This document shows positions 27,872-36,145 of a stretch of DNA of 64,000 nt, piece by piece. Source of the stretch: an uncultured Clostridia bacterium (GTDB taxonomy: Bacteria > Bacillota > Clostridia > Oscillospirales > Acutalibacteraceae). Location of the stretch: positions 8,620 through 72,619 of the forward strand of contig CALEJF010000035.1 of NCBI GenBank assembly GCA_937898625.1, in the 5' to 3' direction. The stretch's first letter is position 1. Every line of letters starts with the position of its first letter. The translations under genes were made by a program, and so were the position numbers. The notes beneath the pieces are model-generated. The model did not search any database, was not told the DNA's origin, and was given only the letters and a program-made list of their open reading frames with translations.

Positions 27872-28501
27872 TTAATTAACAAATTTGGCAATTTTTACCA
27901 AATCTTGTTTTGAAATTGTTCCACTAATTCTATATACATAATCATTTTTAGTCCAAACGATATTATTTATACCTTCATTTCCATCAGAATAAACAAATTG
28001 AATGCCATCAGCATATATTTCCTCTGATATACAAATTTCAGTATCAAAATCAACTTCCATTGATGATGAATATTTAAAAACTGTAAAATACTCTTTATTA
28101 TGAGATTGATATTTAACTAAAACATGTTTTGAATAATACTCAGTACTCTCCAACACATACCCTTCAGGTATGTAACCAACCTTAATTTCGTCAGAAACAC
28201 AGTTTTTGTTATTTCTTGTAATTTTATACATACTGAATTCATCAAAACTATTCATAAATGACTCACGGGACGATGGGAAAACAAAAGCCGTGAATAATAT
28301 TACCAACAATATTGCTGCTACAAGTAAAATTCTTATTGTTTTTGTGGTCATTCTATGATAATGGCCATCACGCATTTTGTTAAATAGATTTCTCTTCCAT
28401 TTTTCGTGCTTTTTACTACACTCTGCTTCAGGAATTATATCAGGAAATGTATCTATCCAGTCATTTATTGACATTTCACAAGCAATTGTCAACTTATTCA
28501 T
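27872..28501 (-). CDS. DUF4367 membrane protein, probable anti-sigma partner
   Basis: A 209-aa single-pass membrane protein. The cytoplasmic N-terminus is about 55 residues. One membrane segment follows (IRILLVAAILLVILFTAFVF), then an extracytoplasmic DUF4367 domain ending NNIVWTKNDYVYRISGTI...DLVKIAKFV. DUF4367 proteins commonly sit next to ECF sigma genes with an anti-sigma or sensor role. Here it overlaps the sigma gene by 8 bp, which supports translational coupling and a direct partnership. There is no HxxxCxxC zinc anti-sigma motif in the N-terminus, so its contact with the sigma factor would be of another type. Confidence 0.8.
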   Translation of the reverse strand: MNKLTIACEMSINDWIDTFPDIIPEAECSKKHEKWKRNLFNKMRDGHYHRMTTKTIRILLVAAILLVILFTAFVFPSSRESFMNSFDEFSMYKITRNNKNCVSDEIKVGYIPEGYVLESTEYYSKHVLVKYQSHNKEYFTVFKYSSSMEVDFDTEICISEEIYADGIQFVYSDGNEGINNIVWTKNDYVYRISGTISKQDLVKIAKFVN

Positions 28502-29039
28502 TACTCTCAGCTTCCTTTATAAAGTTTCTCACAAATTTCATACCGTGCATACATTTTTGTCGTACATTAGTTTCCGATATACCTGTTTTTTCAGCAATCT
28601 GTGCCCCTGTGTACTCGTAAAAGTATTTCAAATAAAAAACATATCGGTAGGCTTCCGGCATTGCATCAATTGCTTGTTTTAACAACATTGTGTCGCAAAC
28701 CTCAAACTCATCAACCGAAAGATTATAAAAATCATCTAAATCAGCATCAACAACATACTCAAGATGTTTCTTCTCTTTACGATACATATCAATTGCAATA
28801 CCTTTTGATACAACTCTGACATATCTTTTAAACATTTTATCGTTAAAATCCTGCTTTATGTTATGAAAATCTTTTGCAAAATGTATTAAAATTTCTTGGG
28901 CACAATCTTCAGCAGCCTCTTTCGTCTTTAAATGTTCCTTTGCAACATAATAAATTGTGTCATAAAAAGTATTATAAAAATCTTCAAAGCGAGGCTTGTC
29001 CTCAGGATTCTGAAGCATTGATAAACATATTAAAAGCAT
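28494..29039 (-). CDS. ECF-type RNA polymerase sigma factor
   Basis: A 181-aa sigma-70 family protein with region 2 (FYDTIYYVAKEHLKT, then EDCAQEILIHFAKDF) and region 4 (MPEAYRYVFYLKYFYEY, then the helix-turn-helix IAEKTGISETNVRQ). Length and the lack of regions 1 and 3 identify an extracytoplasmic-function sigma. AAAGGAG eight bases before the ATG and a sigma-A promoter upstream are clear. The next gene overlaps it by 8 bp and encodes a membrane protein, the usual arrangement for a membrane-held sigma factor. The signal is unknown; envelope stress or antimicrobial peptides are common for such modules. Confidence 0.92.
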   Translation of the reverse strand: MLLICLSMLQNPEDKPRFEDFYNTFYDTIYYVAKEHLKTKEAAEDCAQEILIHFAKDFHNIKQDFNDKMFKRYVRVVSKGIAIDMYRKEKKHLEYVVDADLDDFYNLSVDEFEVCDTMLLKQAIDAMPEAYRYVFYLKYFYEYTGAQIAEKTGISETNVRQKCMHGMKFVRNFIKEAESNE

Positions 29040-29061
29040 ACCATTCTCTCCTTTTCAACAA

Positions 29062-29090
29062 ATTATACAATAACTCAACAAAATTAGCAA
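29062..29090 (-). promoter_or_regulatory. Sigma-A promoter of the ECF sigma module
   Basis: On the minus strand TTGCTA (29090-29085), 17 bp and a perfect TATAAT (29067-29062) precede the sigma gene by about 22 bp. Confidence 0.8.
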
Positions 29091-29123
29091 GATATGTTAA
29101 TGTGGATAGTTAATGACATATAA

Positions 29124-29146
29124 AAACCTCCCTTGTGGGGAGGTTT
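29124..29146. terminator. Terminator after spoVM
   Basis: AAACCTCCC and GGGAGGTTT form a perfect 9-bp stem one base beyond the spoVM stop. A/T flanks are present on both sides. It closes the long minus-strand gene run. Confidence 0.9.
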
Positions 29147-29147
29147 C

Positions 29148-29234
29148 TTACTGTATTTCTGTTTTTTTTATACCAAATATTTTTCTTAAAATACCACCAA
29201 TCAATTTTGGACTTTTCACCAATACAACTTTCAA
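29148..29234 (-). CDS. spoVM: Stage V sporulation protein SpoVM (28 aa)
   Basis: A 28-residue peptide that starts with TTG and reads MKVVLVKSPKLIGGIL then RKIFGIKKTEIQ. It is aligned without gaps to what I remember of Bacillus SpoVM (MKFYTIKLPKFLGGIV). M1, K2, K7, the curvature-critical P9, K10, G13, G14 and I15 are identical. SpoVM is an amphipathic helix that recognises the convex forespore membrane and anchors SpoIVA to start coat assembly. GGGGAG lies eight bases upstream of the TTG. Position agrees too: in Bacillus spoVM follows thiN. The gene is too short for ordinary ORF calling and uses a non-ATG start. A terminator follows at once. Confidence 0.9.
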   Translation of the reverse strand: MKVVLVKSPKLIGGILRKIFGIKKTEIQ

Positions 29235-29247
29235 AATACTTACTCCC

Positions 29248-29394
29248 CTAACCCTTACAGAGGGATAAACCACATATTACAAGTGCAATTGCGAGTAATA
29301 TAATGATGACTTTTTGAGGAAGAATTAAAGATATTAGTAAACCAAGTCCTAATGTTACAAAAATGATTCCCCTGCTACTTTTTCTTCTTCCCAT
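29248..29394 (-). CDS. 48-aa membrane peptide between thiN and spoVM
   Basis: Reads MGRRKSSRG, then a hydrophobic stretch to the end with two short membrane spans separated by PQK (about residues 10-25 and 29-45), ending CGLSLCKG. AGGGGGGA six bases before the ATG is a ribosome binding site, which also forms the 3' arm of a hairpin. The stop is 13 bp before the spoVM start, so it belongs to the same transcript. The basic N-terminus suggests an N-in orientation. I do not recognise a family. Position next to spoVM allows a sporulation role, but nothing else supports that. Confidence 0.75.
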   Translation of the reverse strand: MGRRKSSRGIIFVTLGLGLLISLILPQKVIIILLAIALVICGLSLCKG

Positions 29395-29398
29395 AAAA

Positions 29399-29444
29399 AA
29401 TCCCCCCTGCATATGTATTTTACTACATTATACGCAGGGGGATT
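29399..29444 (-). promoter_or_regulatory. Terminator-like hairpin overlapping a ribosome binding site
   Basis: On the minus strand AATCCCCCTGC (29444-29434) pairs with GCAGGGGGGATT (29410-29399) with a single bulge, then TTTT runs straight into the ATG of the 48-aa gene. The 3' arm contains that gene's ribosome binding site. The hairpin can act as a terminator after thiN, or fold over and block translation of the small gene. Confidence 0.7.
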
Positions 29445-29451
29445 AATTCTG

Positions 29452-30084
29452 TTACATCTGGGTTTCAATGATTATCAGAGTACCTTTTTTAACATAAATT
29501 TCACCATATTTATCAACAATATCATTACTTATTCCCATTGGTACGAATGGACTTAAAGTATAATTTTCAATTAGATAGTGAAAACCCTTTTCAGTTACAC
29601 CAGTCGCATTATCACCAAAAGCAAAAACAGATATTTGTTTGTCGGGTGAATATGGGATTTTTATACTGCTATTGGTAATAGAATAAAAGTTATGTTTATC
29701 ATCAACAATTTTAAATGTATTTCCTTCTTTTGAAGCTCTTGCCATAACGGAAATATTAGCAAATGTGTGTTCAAAGCGTCCGCCGGTACCTCCTAACAGC
29801 AAAAAACTACTAAACCCGCGATTAATACCCTCATTATAGGCCGCCTCGCAGTCTGTAAGGTCTTTTTCAACAGGTAAGGTAATCTTTTCCACATCTTCAG
29901 TAAAACTCTTTATAGAGTCAAAATCGCCAATTAAAAGGTCGGGTTTAATTTTTGCTTTCAAACAAATGTCATATCCACTATCAGCACAAATAATATAATC
30001 TTCTTGCGAAACATTTGATTTAATAATGTCAACTGTGCAATCTCCGCCACCAATAATGATGCATCTTGATTTTAAAGTTCCCAT
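29452..30084 (-). CDS. thiN: Thiamine pyrophosphokinase
   Basis: Transfers pyrophosphate from ATP to thiamine to give the cofactor TPP. A 210-aa protein with CADSGYDIC, DLLIGDFDS (magnesium-binding acidic loop), EKDLTDCEAA and LGGTGGRFEHTFANI, all family signatures. The start overlaps the end of rsgA by 13 bp, so the pair is translationally coupled. In Bacillus rpe lies between rsgA and thiN; here it is absent. No TPP riboswitch is seen, which fits salvage from a constitutive operon. Confidence 0.95.
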   Translation of the reverse strand: MGTLKSRCIIIGGGDCTVDIIKSNVSQEDYIICADSGYDICLKAKIKPDLLIGDFDSIKSFTEDVEKITLPVEKDLTDCEAAYNEGINRGFSSFLLLGGTGGRFEHTFANISVMARASKEGNTFKIVDDKHNFYSITNSSIKIPYSPDKQISVFAFGDNATGVTEKGFHYLIENYTLSPFVPMGISNDIVDKYGEIYVKKGTLIIIETQM

Positions 30085-30944
30085 TCTTTTATTTCCTTTG
30101 CCTGATTATACATTTGAATATAACTATTATGTCTTGATTCGCTTATTTCTCCATCTTTAACCGCTTGACAGATTGAACAACCCTTATCATTTATATGGGC
30201 ACAAGAAGTAAACTTACAAGTACCTAAATAATCCTTGAATTCTCTGAAACAGTATGCTAATTCATCTTTTTTGATAATTTCAACCTTTTCAAAATCAAGA
30301 GATGAAAATCCTGGTGTATCAATAACATATCCATCACAAACACGAAATAGTTGAGCTTGTCTTGTAGTATGACGACCTCTGCCAAGTTTATCACTAATTG
30401 CTCCTGTTGAAAGATTAAGTGTATTATCAAGTTTATTTAACAAGGTTGTTTTACCAACACCCGAATTACCTGTAAATGCACTTATTCTACCTTTCATTAT
30501 TTCTTTAATTTTGGAAAGTGCATCATCATTATCAAGAGCAATAACTGATATACCTGATTTTTTATAATTATCAACTATTTCATTATAGGAAGATAAATCT
30601 GTTTTGGAAATGATGATATAAGGCTCAATACATTTATGTTCAGCAATAGCTATAAGCTTATCAATAACAAAATAATTAGGTTTTGGGTCAATAGTTGAAA
30701 CCACAATTAACAAATTATCAATGTTGGAAACAGGAGGTCTGATAAGTGAATTCTTTCTTTCCAATATTGCATCTATTGTATTCTCAGCATTCTCATTAAC
30801 TGAAATCTCAACATAATCGCCAACAAGAGGAGTTATTCTGTTTTTTCTAAAAATTCCTCTTGCTTTACATTCATATATCGCATTGGCGACTTCAACATAA
30901 TAGAAGCCGCCAATACCCTTTGTAATAATCCCTTTAAATGACAT
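30072..30944 (-). CDS. rsgA: Ribosome small-subunit-dependent GTPase RsgA
   Basis: A 290-aa circularly permuted GTPase that helps the last steps of 30S assembly. The OB-fold N-terminus is followed by permuted motifs: G4 SKTDL precedes G1 GNSGVGKTTLLN and G3 DTPGFSS. The C-terminal zinc site is CKFTSCAHINDKGCSIC. Gene order prpC-prkC-rsgA-thiN matches other Firmicutes, where RsgA is a PrkC substrate. It starts 5 bp after the prkC stop. Confidence 0.96.
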   Translation of the reverse strand: MSFKGIITKGIGGFYYVEVANAIYECKARGIFRKNRITPLVGDYVEISVNENAENTIDAILERKNSLIRPPVSNIDNLLIVVSTIDPKPNYFVIDKLIAIAEHKCIEPYIIISKTDLSSYNEIVDNYKKSGISVIALDNDDALSKIKEIMKGRISAFTGNSGVGKTTLLNKLDNTLNLSTGAISDKLGRGRHTTRQAQLFRVCDGYVIDTPGFSSLDFEKVEIIKKDELAYCFREFKDYLGTCKFTSCAHINDKGCSICQAVKDGEISESRHNSYIQMYNQAKEIKEWEL

Positions 30945-30949
30945 ATATT

Positions 30950-33082
30950 TTATACACTCGGTCCTGTACTAACTGTTAATGTGATAGATTCTTTAACTGA
31001 AAATCTTGTTTTTCCATCAGTTGATGGAATCTGGCCGATTACCGTACCGGCAGGATAAGTATTGCTTGGAGAATTAATACACTCAATATTTCTGAAACCG
31101 GATGCAGTTAATTTTGCAATTGCTAAATCCTTATCCAAGCCAACAACATTAATAAGTACAACAATTTCCTCAACATCACTCACAACCGCAGGCATCTTTG
31201 TAAAGTCAATTTTACCCTTCTGTACAGGTTCGTCGTCTATTGTAACAGTATATTCATTATTTGCACCGCTACCTGTAACATTAATAATCTGTGATGAACC
31301 ACCAAGATATAGTTCAGCAGATGTATATGCAAGTGTATTGTTAATATAAACCTTTAAAATACCGGGCTTATTAACCGCAGGAAGTTTAACAATAATTTCA
31401 GCATTTGAGTTAGACGGAATACCATTACTAATCTCAATATCAATTGCTGAACCTGCAGGTACTTTATCGCCTTCCTGTGCAGATTGGGTTACTATTAATC
31501 CTGCTTCTGAATCACTGTTAACCTCTGTAACTTTACCTAAAGTCAATCCTGAACCAATTAAAAGTTGTTCTGCTTCATCCTTGCCACATCCAATAAGTTT
31601 CGGTACAACAACTTCTTCTTTAACATCTGTTGCAACATAAACTTTAACGGTAGACCCTGATTTAACAGATGTTCCTGCTTCCGGCACAGTTTTAATAACA
31701 TTACCGGGTTTAACTGTATCAGAAAATTCAGTGATATACTGTGGTTTAAGTTTATTGGAAATCAAATACTCGTCAGCATCAGCTTTTGTCATACCGATAA
31801 TTGATTTATCAATAAGTTTTAAATCCTGATTATTAACAATTGTCAATGTGATTTTTGAACCGACTTTGACCTTTTTATTCTCATCGGGAGTCTGTTCAAT
31901 AACTGTGCCATTATCACGATTACCATCTTCTGCAAAGTTAGTTACAAACTCAAAGTCCTCATATTCTTTATTGTCCTTAATATCTTCATAGTAATTCATA
32001 CCATTGAAATTAGGTACTTCAATCTTATTTTTCATATTAAGACCAAAAAGAACTGCACCAATAATTGCTGCCAACACAACAATTCCTGCAATAGCGCCAA
32101 TCATAACGGCTGATGATTTATTCATAGAAGAGTTTTCTTCCTGCTGTTTCTCACGATTGGTATATCTTGTTTCCCTTATTGAAGAATCAGGAGTTGTACG
32201 GATATACTTTGTTGGTTCGCTATCAACAAAATATGTGTAATTGAATTTAATTGAAGGATTGCGTTTAAACTCATTAATATCAACAAGCATTTCAGCAGCT
32301 GAACGATATCTGCTTTGGCGTACTTTTTGCATAGCACGCATTGTAATCTGTTCAAGTCCTAATGGAATAGTTGGGAAAATTTCGCTTGGTCTGACAGGGT
32401 CTTTCTGAACCTGCATTAATGCCACAGAAACAGCACTATCCCCTTGGAAAGGTAATTGACCTGTAAGCATTTCGTACATTACAACACCTACAGAGTAAAT
32501 ATCAGCTTTTTCATCAGTCATTTCACCACGAGCCTGTTCAGGACTAATATAATGAACTGAACCAATGGCTTTATCTGAAATTGTATTTACATCAGCACGA
32601 CTGAAACGAGCAATACCGAAATCAGTAACCTTAATTGTTCCATCTTGCAAAAGCATAATATTCTGAGGCTTAATATCTTGATGAACAATGCCTTTATCAT
32701 GAGCGTGTTGTAAAGCAGCAAGAATCTGTCCAACAAAATGAACTGCTTCTTTCCAGTTAATAACACCTTGTTGCTCAATATATTCTTTTAATGTAATACC
32801 ATCAACATATTCCATTACAATATACTGAAGTCTGTCGCCAAAACTAACATTATAAACACGAACAATATTAGGATGTGAAAGAACCGCAATAGCTTTTGAT
32901 TCATTTTTAAATCTACGCTTGAGTTCCTCGTTAGAGAGATACTCATCCTTTAAAATTTTAATTGCAACAATTCTATCATCAATATTGTCATAAGCTTTAT
33001 AGACAACTGCCATACCGCCCACACCAATAATTTCTCTTATTTCATATCGTCCGTCAAGACGCTTTCCACAAAAATTATCCAT
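30950..33082 (-). CDS. prkC: PASTA-domain Ser/Thr protein kinase PrkC
   Basis: A 710-aa membrane kinase that senses peptidoglycan. Kinase domain residues 1-275: glycine loop GVGGMAVVY, Lys42, Glu61, catalytic loop HQDIKPQN (134-141), DFG 154-156, SPEQARGE. A juxtamembrane linker leads to a membrane span at about 326-349, then four PASTA-like repeats with a separate beta-type insert (about 555-640) before the last one. The HRD arginine is replaced by Gln, so the kinase is not of the RD type. Start at the ATG 33080-33082 with AAAGGAG upstream; the longer frame adds nine residues. It follows prpC, its cognate phosphatase. In Bacillus PrkC signals spore germination to muropeptides. Confidence 0.95.
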   Translation of the reverse strand: MDNFCGKRLDGRYEIREIIGVGGMAVVYKAYDNIDDRIVAIKILKDEYLSNEELKRRFKNESKAIAVLSHPNIVRVYNVSFGDRLQYIVMEYVDGITLKEYIEQQGVINWKEAVHFVGQILAALQHAHDKGIVHQDIKPQNIMLLQDGTIKVTDFGIARFSRADVNTISDKAIGSVHYISPEQARGEMTDEKADIYSVGVVMYEMLTGQLPFQGDSAVSVALMQVQKDPVRPSEIFPTIPLGLEQITMRAMQKVRQSRYRSAAEMLVDINEFKRNPSIKFNYTYFVDSEPTKYIRTTPDSSIRETRYTNREKQQEENSSMNKSSAVMIGAIAGIVVLAAIIGAVLFGLNMKNKIEVPNFNGMNYYEDIKDNKEYEDFEFVTNFAEDGNRDNGTVIEQTPDENKKVKVGSKITLTIVNNQDLKLIDKSIIGMTKADADEYLISNKLKPQYITEFSDTVKPGNVIKTVPEAGTSVKSGSTVKVYVATDVKEEVVVPKLIGCGKDEAEQLLIGSGLTLGKVTEVNSDSEAGLIVTQSAQEGDKVPAGSAIDIEISNGIPSNSNAEIIVKLPAVNKPGILKVYINNTLAYTSAELYLGGSSQIINVTGSGANNEYTVTIDDEPVQKGKIDFTKMPAVVSDVEEIVVLINVVGLDKDLAIAKLTASGFRNIECINSPSNTYPAGTVIGQIPSTDGKTRFSVKESITLTVSTGPSV

Positions 33083-33105
33083 TAATAAAACTCCTTTCCG
33101 AAAAA

Positions 33106-33834
33106 TCAATATGACACTGTAACAACAGTAACATTGTCACCGCCACCATTATAATTTGCACGAGTAACAAGTCGTTCAGCAAATTCATAAAACTTTCCGT
33201 CATCAGTTAGTTCATATATCTCTTCAGGTTCAACATAATTTGTTAAACCATCTGTACAAATTAAAAGTACATCATTTTCTAAAATCTGTTCTTCACAGAA
33301 ATCAATGCGCAAATCTTCAGAAACGCCAAGTGCACGAGTTATAAGGTTTTTACGCGGGTCTTCACGAGCCTCATCAGGTGTAAGTTTTCCGCTGTCAACC
33401 ATCTCCTGTACAAAGGAATGGTCTTTTGTAAGTTGATGAAGTTTACCACCTGATAATATGTAGGCTCTTGAATCGCCTGCATGTGCTACATAAACACGCT
33501 CATCTGCAACTATAGCAACAACAACTGTTGTACCCATACCCGCCAACTCAGGATTTTCCTTCGCTTTTTCATATACGCACACATTTGCAGCGATAATGGC
33601 AGACATAAACATATTCTTTATTGATGTAAAAGACATTCCTTGACGATATGAAGAAGAAATGCGTTCAGAAATAATCTTTACAGCAGTTGAACTCGCAAGA
33701 TTACCACCATTTGTGCCACCCATACCGTCACAGACAACTGCCCACGCAACAGAACCAGGTAACTCGCCTGCTGCGTATGAGTCCTGATTACTTGTTCTTT
33801 TTAAACCAATATCAGTTTTTGCAACTATTCTCAC
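33106..33834 (-). CDS. prpC: PP2C-type protein phosphatase PrpC
   Basis: A 242-aa PPM-family Ser/Thr phosphatase, counterpart of PrkC. Metal-binding aspartates are seen in NQDSY, VCDGMGG, HAGDSRAY and CTDGLTN, and GGDNVTVV lies near the end. The frame reaches a GTG at 33843 that forms part of the AGGTGA ribosome binding site (itself the rlmN stop); the GTG at 33832-33834 is the likely start. It is 5 bp after rlmN and upstream of prkC. Confidence 0.95.
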   Translation of the reverse strand: MRIVAKTDIGLKRTSNQDSYAAGELPGSVAWAVVCDGMGGTNGGNLASSTAVKIISERISSSYRQGMSFTSIKNMFMSAIIAANVCVYEKAKENPELAGMGTTVVVAIVADERVYVAHAGDSRAYILSGGKLHQLTKDHSFVQEMVDSGKLTPDEAREDPRKNLITRALGVSEDLRIDFCEEQILENDVLLICTDGLTNYVEPEEIYELTDDGKFYEFAERLVTRANYNGGGDNVTVVTVSY

Positions 33835-33839
33835 TACAA

Positions 33840-34874
33840 TCACCTACTTTTGCGTTTAGATGCTCTTAATTGTCCGCAAGAAGCATTTATATCACTACCA
33901 AGTGTACGACGAACGGTAGCGGTAATTCCTCTTGTAGCCAATATATCTATAAATCTTTTCTGTCTTTCAACAGAACTTTTAACATAACTTGTTTCTCTTA
34001 CATTATTAACTGGAATTAGATTAACATGACAAAGCATACCTTTCAAACGATTTGCCAATTCAATAGCACATATATCGCTATCATTAACATCTTTTATCAT
34101 AGCATATTCAAAAGAAATACGTCTTCCTGTATAGTCAGAATAGTGTTTACACGCCTTGAGTAATTCATCAATATCATACGACTTATTAATTGGCATAGAC
34201 ATTGAACGAATTTGATTATTAGGAGCATGTAAAGAAACCGACAAGGTAAGCCCATATTTCTTTTCTGCTAAGTCATATATCTTGGGAACTATACCACAAG
34301 TTGAAAGAGAAATATGACGCATACTCATATTCTGACCTTTTTCACTTGTTATAAGTTCAAGCATCTTAATAACATTGTCATAGTTATCCAATGGTTCACC
34401 TGTGCCCATAAGAACAAGATGATTTATCTTAACATTAAGGTCGTTTTGTGCAGTATAAATTTCAGAAAGCATTTCACCAACAGATAGTTGACGAACAAAA
34501 CCACCAATGGCAGATGCACAAAAGCTACATCCCATTTTGCAACCTACCTGAGTTGAAATACAAATGGAATAACCATATTTGTATTTCATAACAACGCTTT
34601 CAACATATTCTCCATCAGGAAGAACAAATAGATACTTAACAGTATCATCAACCTTTGAAACAAGCTTGGTATTTATTTCACAATTATTAATATAAAAATG
34701 ATTGGTTAACTGACTTCGCATATCCTTAGATAAGTCCGTCATTTCGTCAATGGAATTTACACATTTTTCATGAACCCACGAAAAAATCTGATTAACCCTG
34801 AATTTTGGAAATCCAAGGTCGATAATTTCAGATAACATCTCATCATAGTTCAATGAACGCAAGTCTTTTAACAT
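33840..34874 (-). CDS. rlmN: 23S rRNA (adenine2503-C2)-methyltransferase RlmN
   Basis: A radical SAM enzyme that methylates A2503 of 23S rRNA and A37 of some tRNAs. The cluster motif CKMGCSFC (C-x3-C-x2-C) and GTGEPLDN are clear. The late cysteine in GSDINASCGQL fits the second methyl-transfer cysteine. Start: ATG at 34872-34874; a TTG just before it is equally well spaced from AAGGA, which changes the protein by one residue. It follows rsmB by 5 bp. Confidence 0.96.
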   Translation of the reverse strand: MLKDLRSLNYDEMLSEIIDLGFPKFRVNQIFSWVHEKCVNSIDEMTDLSKDMRSQLTNHFYINNCEINTKLVSKVDDTVKYLFVLPDGEYVESVVMKYKYGYSICISTQVGCKMGCSFCASAIGGFVRQLSVGEMLSEIYTAQNDLNVKINHLVLMGTGEPLDNYDNVIKMLELITSEKGQNMSMRHISLSTCGIVPKIYDLAEKKYGLTLSVSLHAPNNQIRSMSMPINKSYDIDELLKACKHYSDYTGRRISFEYAMIKDVNDSDICAIELANRLKGMLCHVNLIPVNNVRETSYVKSSVERQKRFIDILATRGITATVRRTLGSDINASCGQLRASKRKSR

Positions 34875-34879
34875 CAAAT

Positions 34880-36142
34880 CTATTCCTTAATAAATTTTGC
34901 AAAGAAAAATCCATCAGAATTTTTATGTGGAATTAAAGTAACCATTTTTTCTAATTTAAAGTCAGTGTGTTCAATTAAAAATTTCTCACAGATATTTTCA
35001 TTTTCACTTTTACTCAATGAGCAAGTCGAATAAACAAGCACACCATTTTCTTTTAAATATAGTGACGCATTATTTAAAATATTATATTGCAAATCACATA
35101 ATTTGTCAACAAAAGCGAAATCCTTGTACTTGATTTCAGGTTTTCTGCGGATAACTCCCATTCCTGCACAGGGAACATCACAAAGAACTTTATCTGCTTT
35201 AGGTAGTTCTGCATTAAAAACAGAAGCATCACCTATCTGTGCATTGATAATATTTATTCCAAGTCGTTTTGCACCATCGTTGATAAGTTTGATTTTATGC
35301 TCATACAGGTCAAAAGAGTATATTATACCCTTATTATTCATTTTTTCTGCAATTGTAAACGATTTTCCTCCTGGTGCAGCACAGAGGTCAAAAACTATAT
35401 CCCCTTCTTGTGGGTTCAGTACATCAATACAAGTCTGTGAGGCTAAATCTTGAGCGTGAAAATAGCCTTTTTGATAACATTTAGTTTTAAAAACTGCTCC
35501 ACTAATTATCTCCAAAGAATTATCGATATTATCAACAAAATTTGCTATTACACCTTCTTGTTCTAATAAAAGAATTAATTCATCAGGTGAAATTTTAATT
35601 GTGTTAACTCGAATAAATGTAGGAACATAGCCAATTGAAGATGAAAGTATTTTTTCTGCTTCTATGTAACCGTAATCATTAACATAATGATTTACCAAGG
35701 CTTCAGGACAAGAGTATTTAATGCTCAAATCAAAAATTATATTATCAGTTTTTGGTAATGGAATATCAACAGTAGATATTTTTCTTAAAACCGAATTAAT
35801 AAGTCCAGAAGCAAATGCACATTTTACCTTTTTAGATAACTTTACACTTTCATTGACTGCAGCAGAATTAGGAACTTTATCCATATATTTAATCTGATAA
35901 ACACCTATTCTTAAAATGGTCAAAACTTGTGGGTTTAATTTCTTTAGAGGTTGAGTTAAAAATTTTGAAAGATAATAGTCAATGGTTATTTTTCGTTCAA
36001 GTACACCATAAACTAATGCACAAACAAAGGGTGCTGATGTTGCCTCATTATCATTGAGGACAGCATCAACAGTAATGTTTGAGTACGCCTTATCACGCTC
36101 TATTTTGCTTAAAATTTTATATGCTAAAAATCTATCATCCAT
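34880..36142 (-). CDS. rsmB: 16S rRNA (cytosine967-C5)-methyltransferase RsmB
   Basis: A 420-aa RNA methyltransferase. The N-terminal NusB-like domain (about residues 1-135) is followed by a Rossmann SAM domain with CAAPGGKS, LCDVPCAGMG (catalytic PC motif) and YSTCSLSKSENE (second cysteine, TC). These give the two catalytic cysteines of the family. It lies between yugP and rlmN, 3-5 bp from each, in the conserved fmt-yugP-rsmB-rlmN order. Confidence 0.95.
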   Translation of the reverse strand: MDDRFLAYKILSKIERDKAYSNITVDAVLNDNEATSAPFVCALVYGVLERKITIDYYLSKFLTQPLKKLNPQVLTILRIGVYQIKYMDKVPNSAAVNESVKLSKKVKCAFASGLINSVLRKISTVDIPLPKTDNIIFDLSIKYSCPEALVNHYVNDYGYIEAEKILSSSIGYVPTFIRVNTIKISPDELILLLEQEGVIANFVDNIDNSLEIISGAVFKTKCYQKGYFHAQDLASQTCIDVLNPQEGDIVFDLCAAPGGKSFTIAEKMNNKGIIYSFDLYEHKIKLINDGAKRLGINIINAQIGDASVFNAELPKADKVLCDVPCAGMGVIRRKPEIKYKDFAFVDKLCDLQYNILNNASLYLKENGVLVYSTCSLSKSENENICEKFLIEHTDFKLEKMVTLIPHKNSDGFFFAKFIKE

Positions 36143-36145
36143 AAT

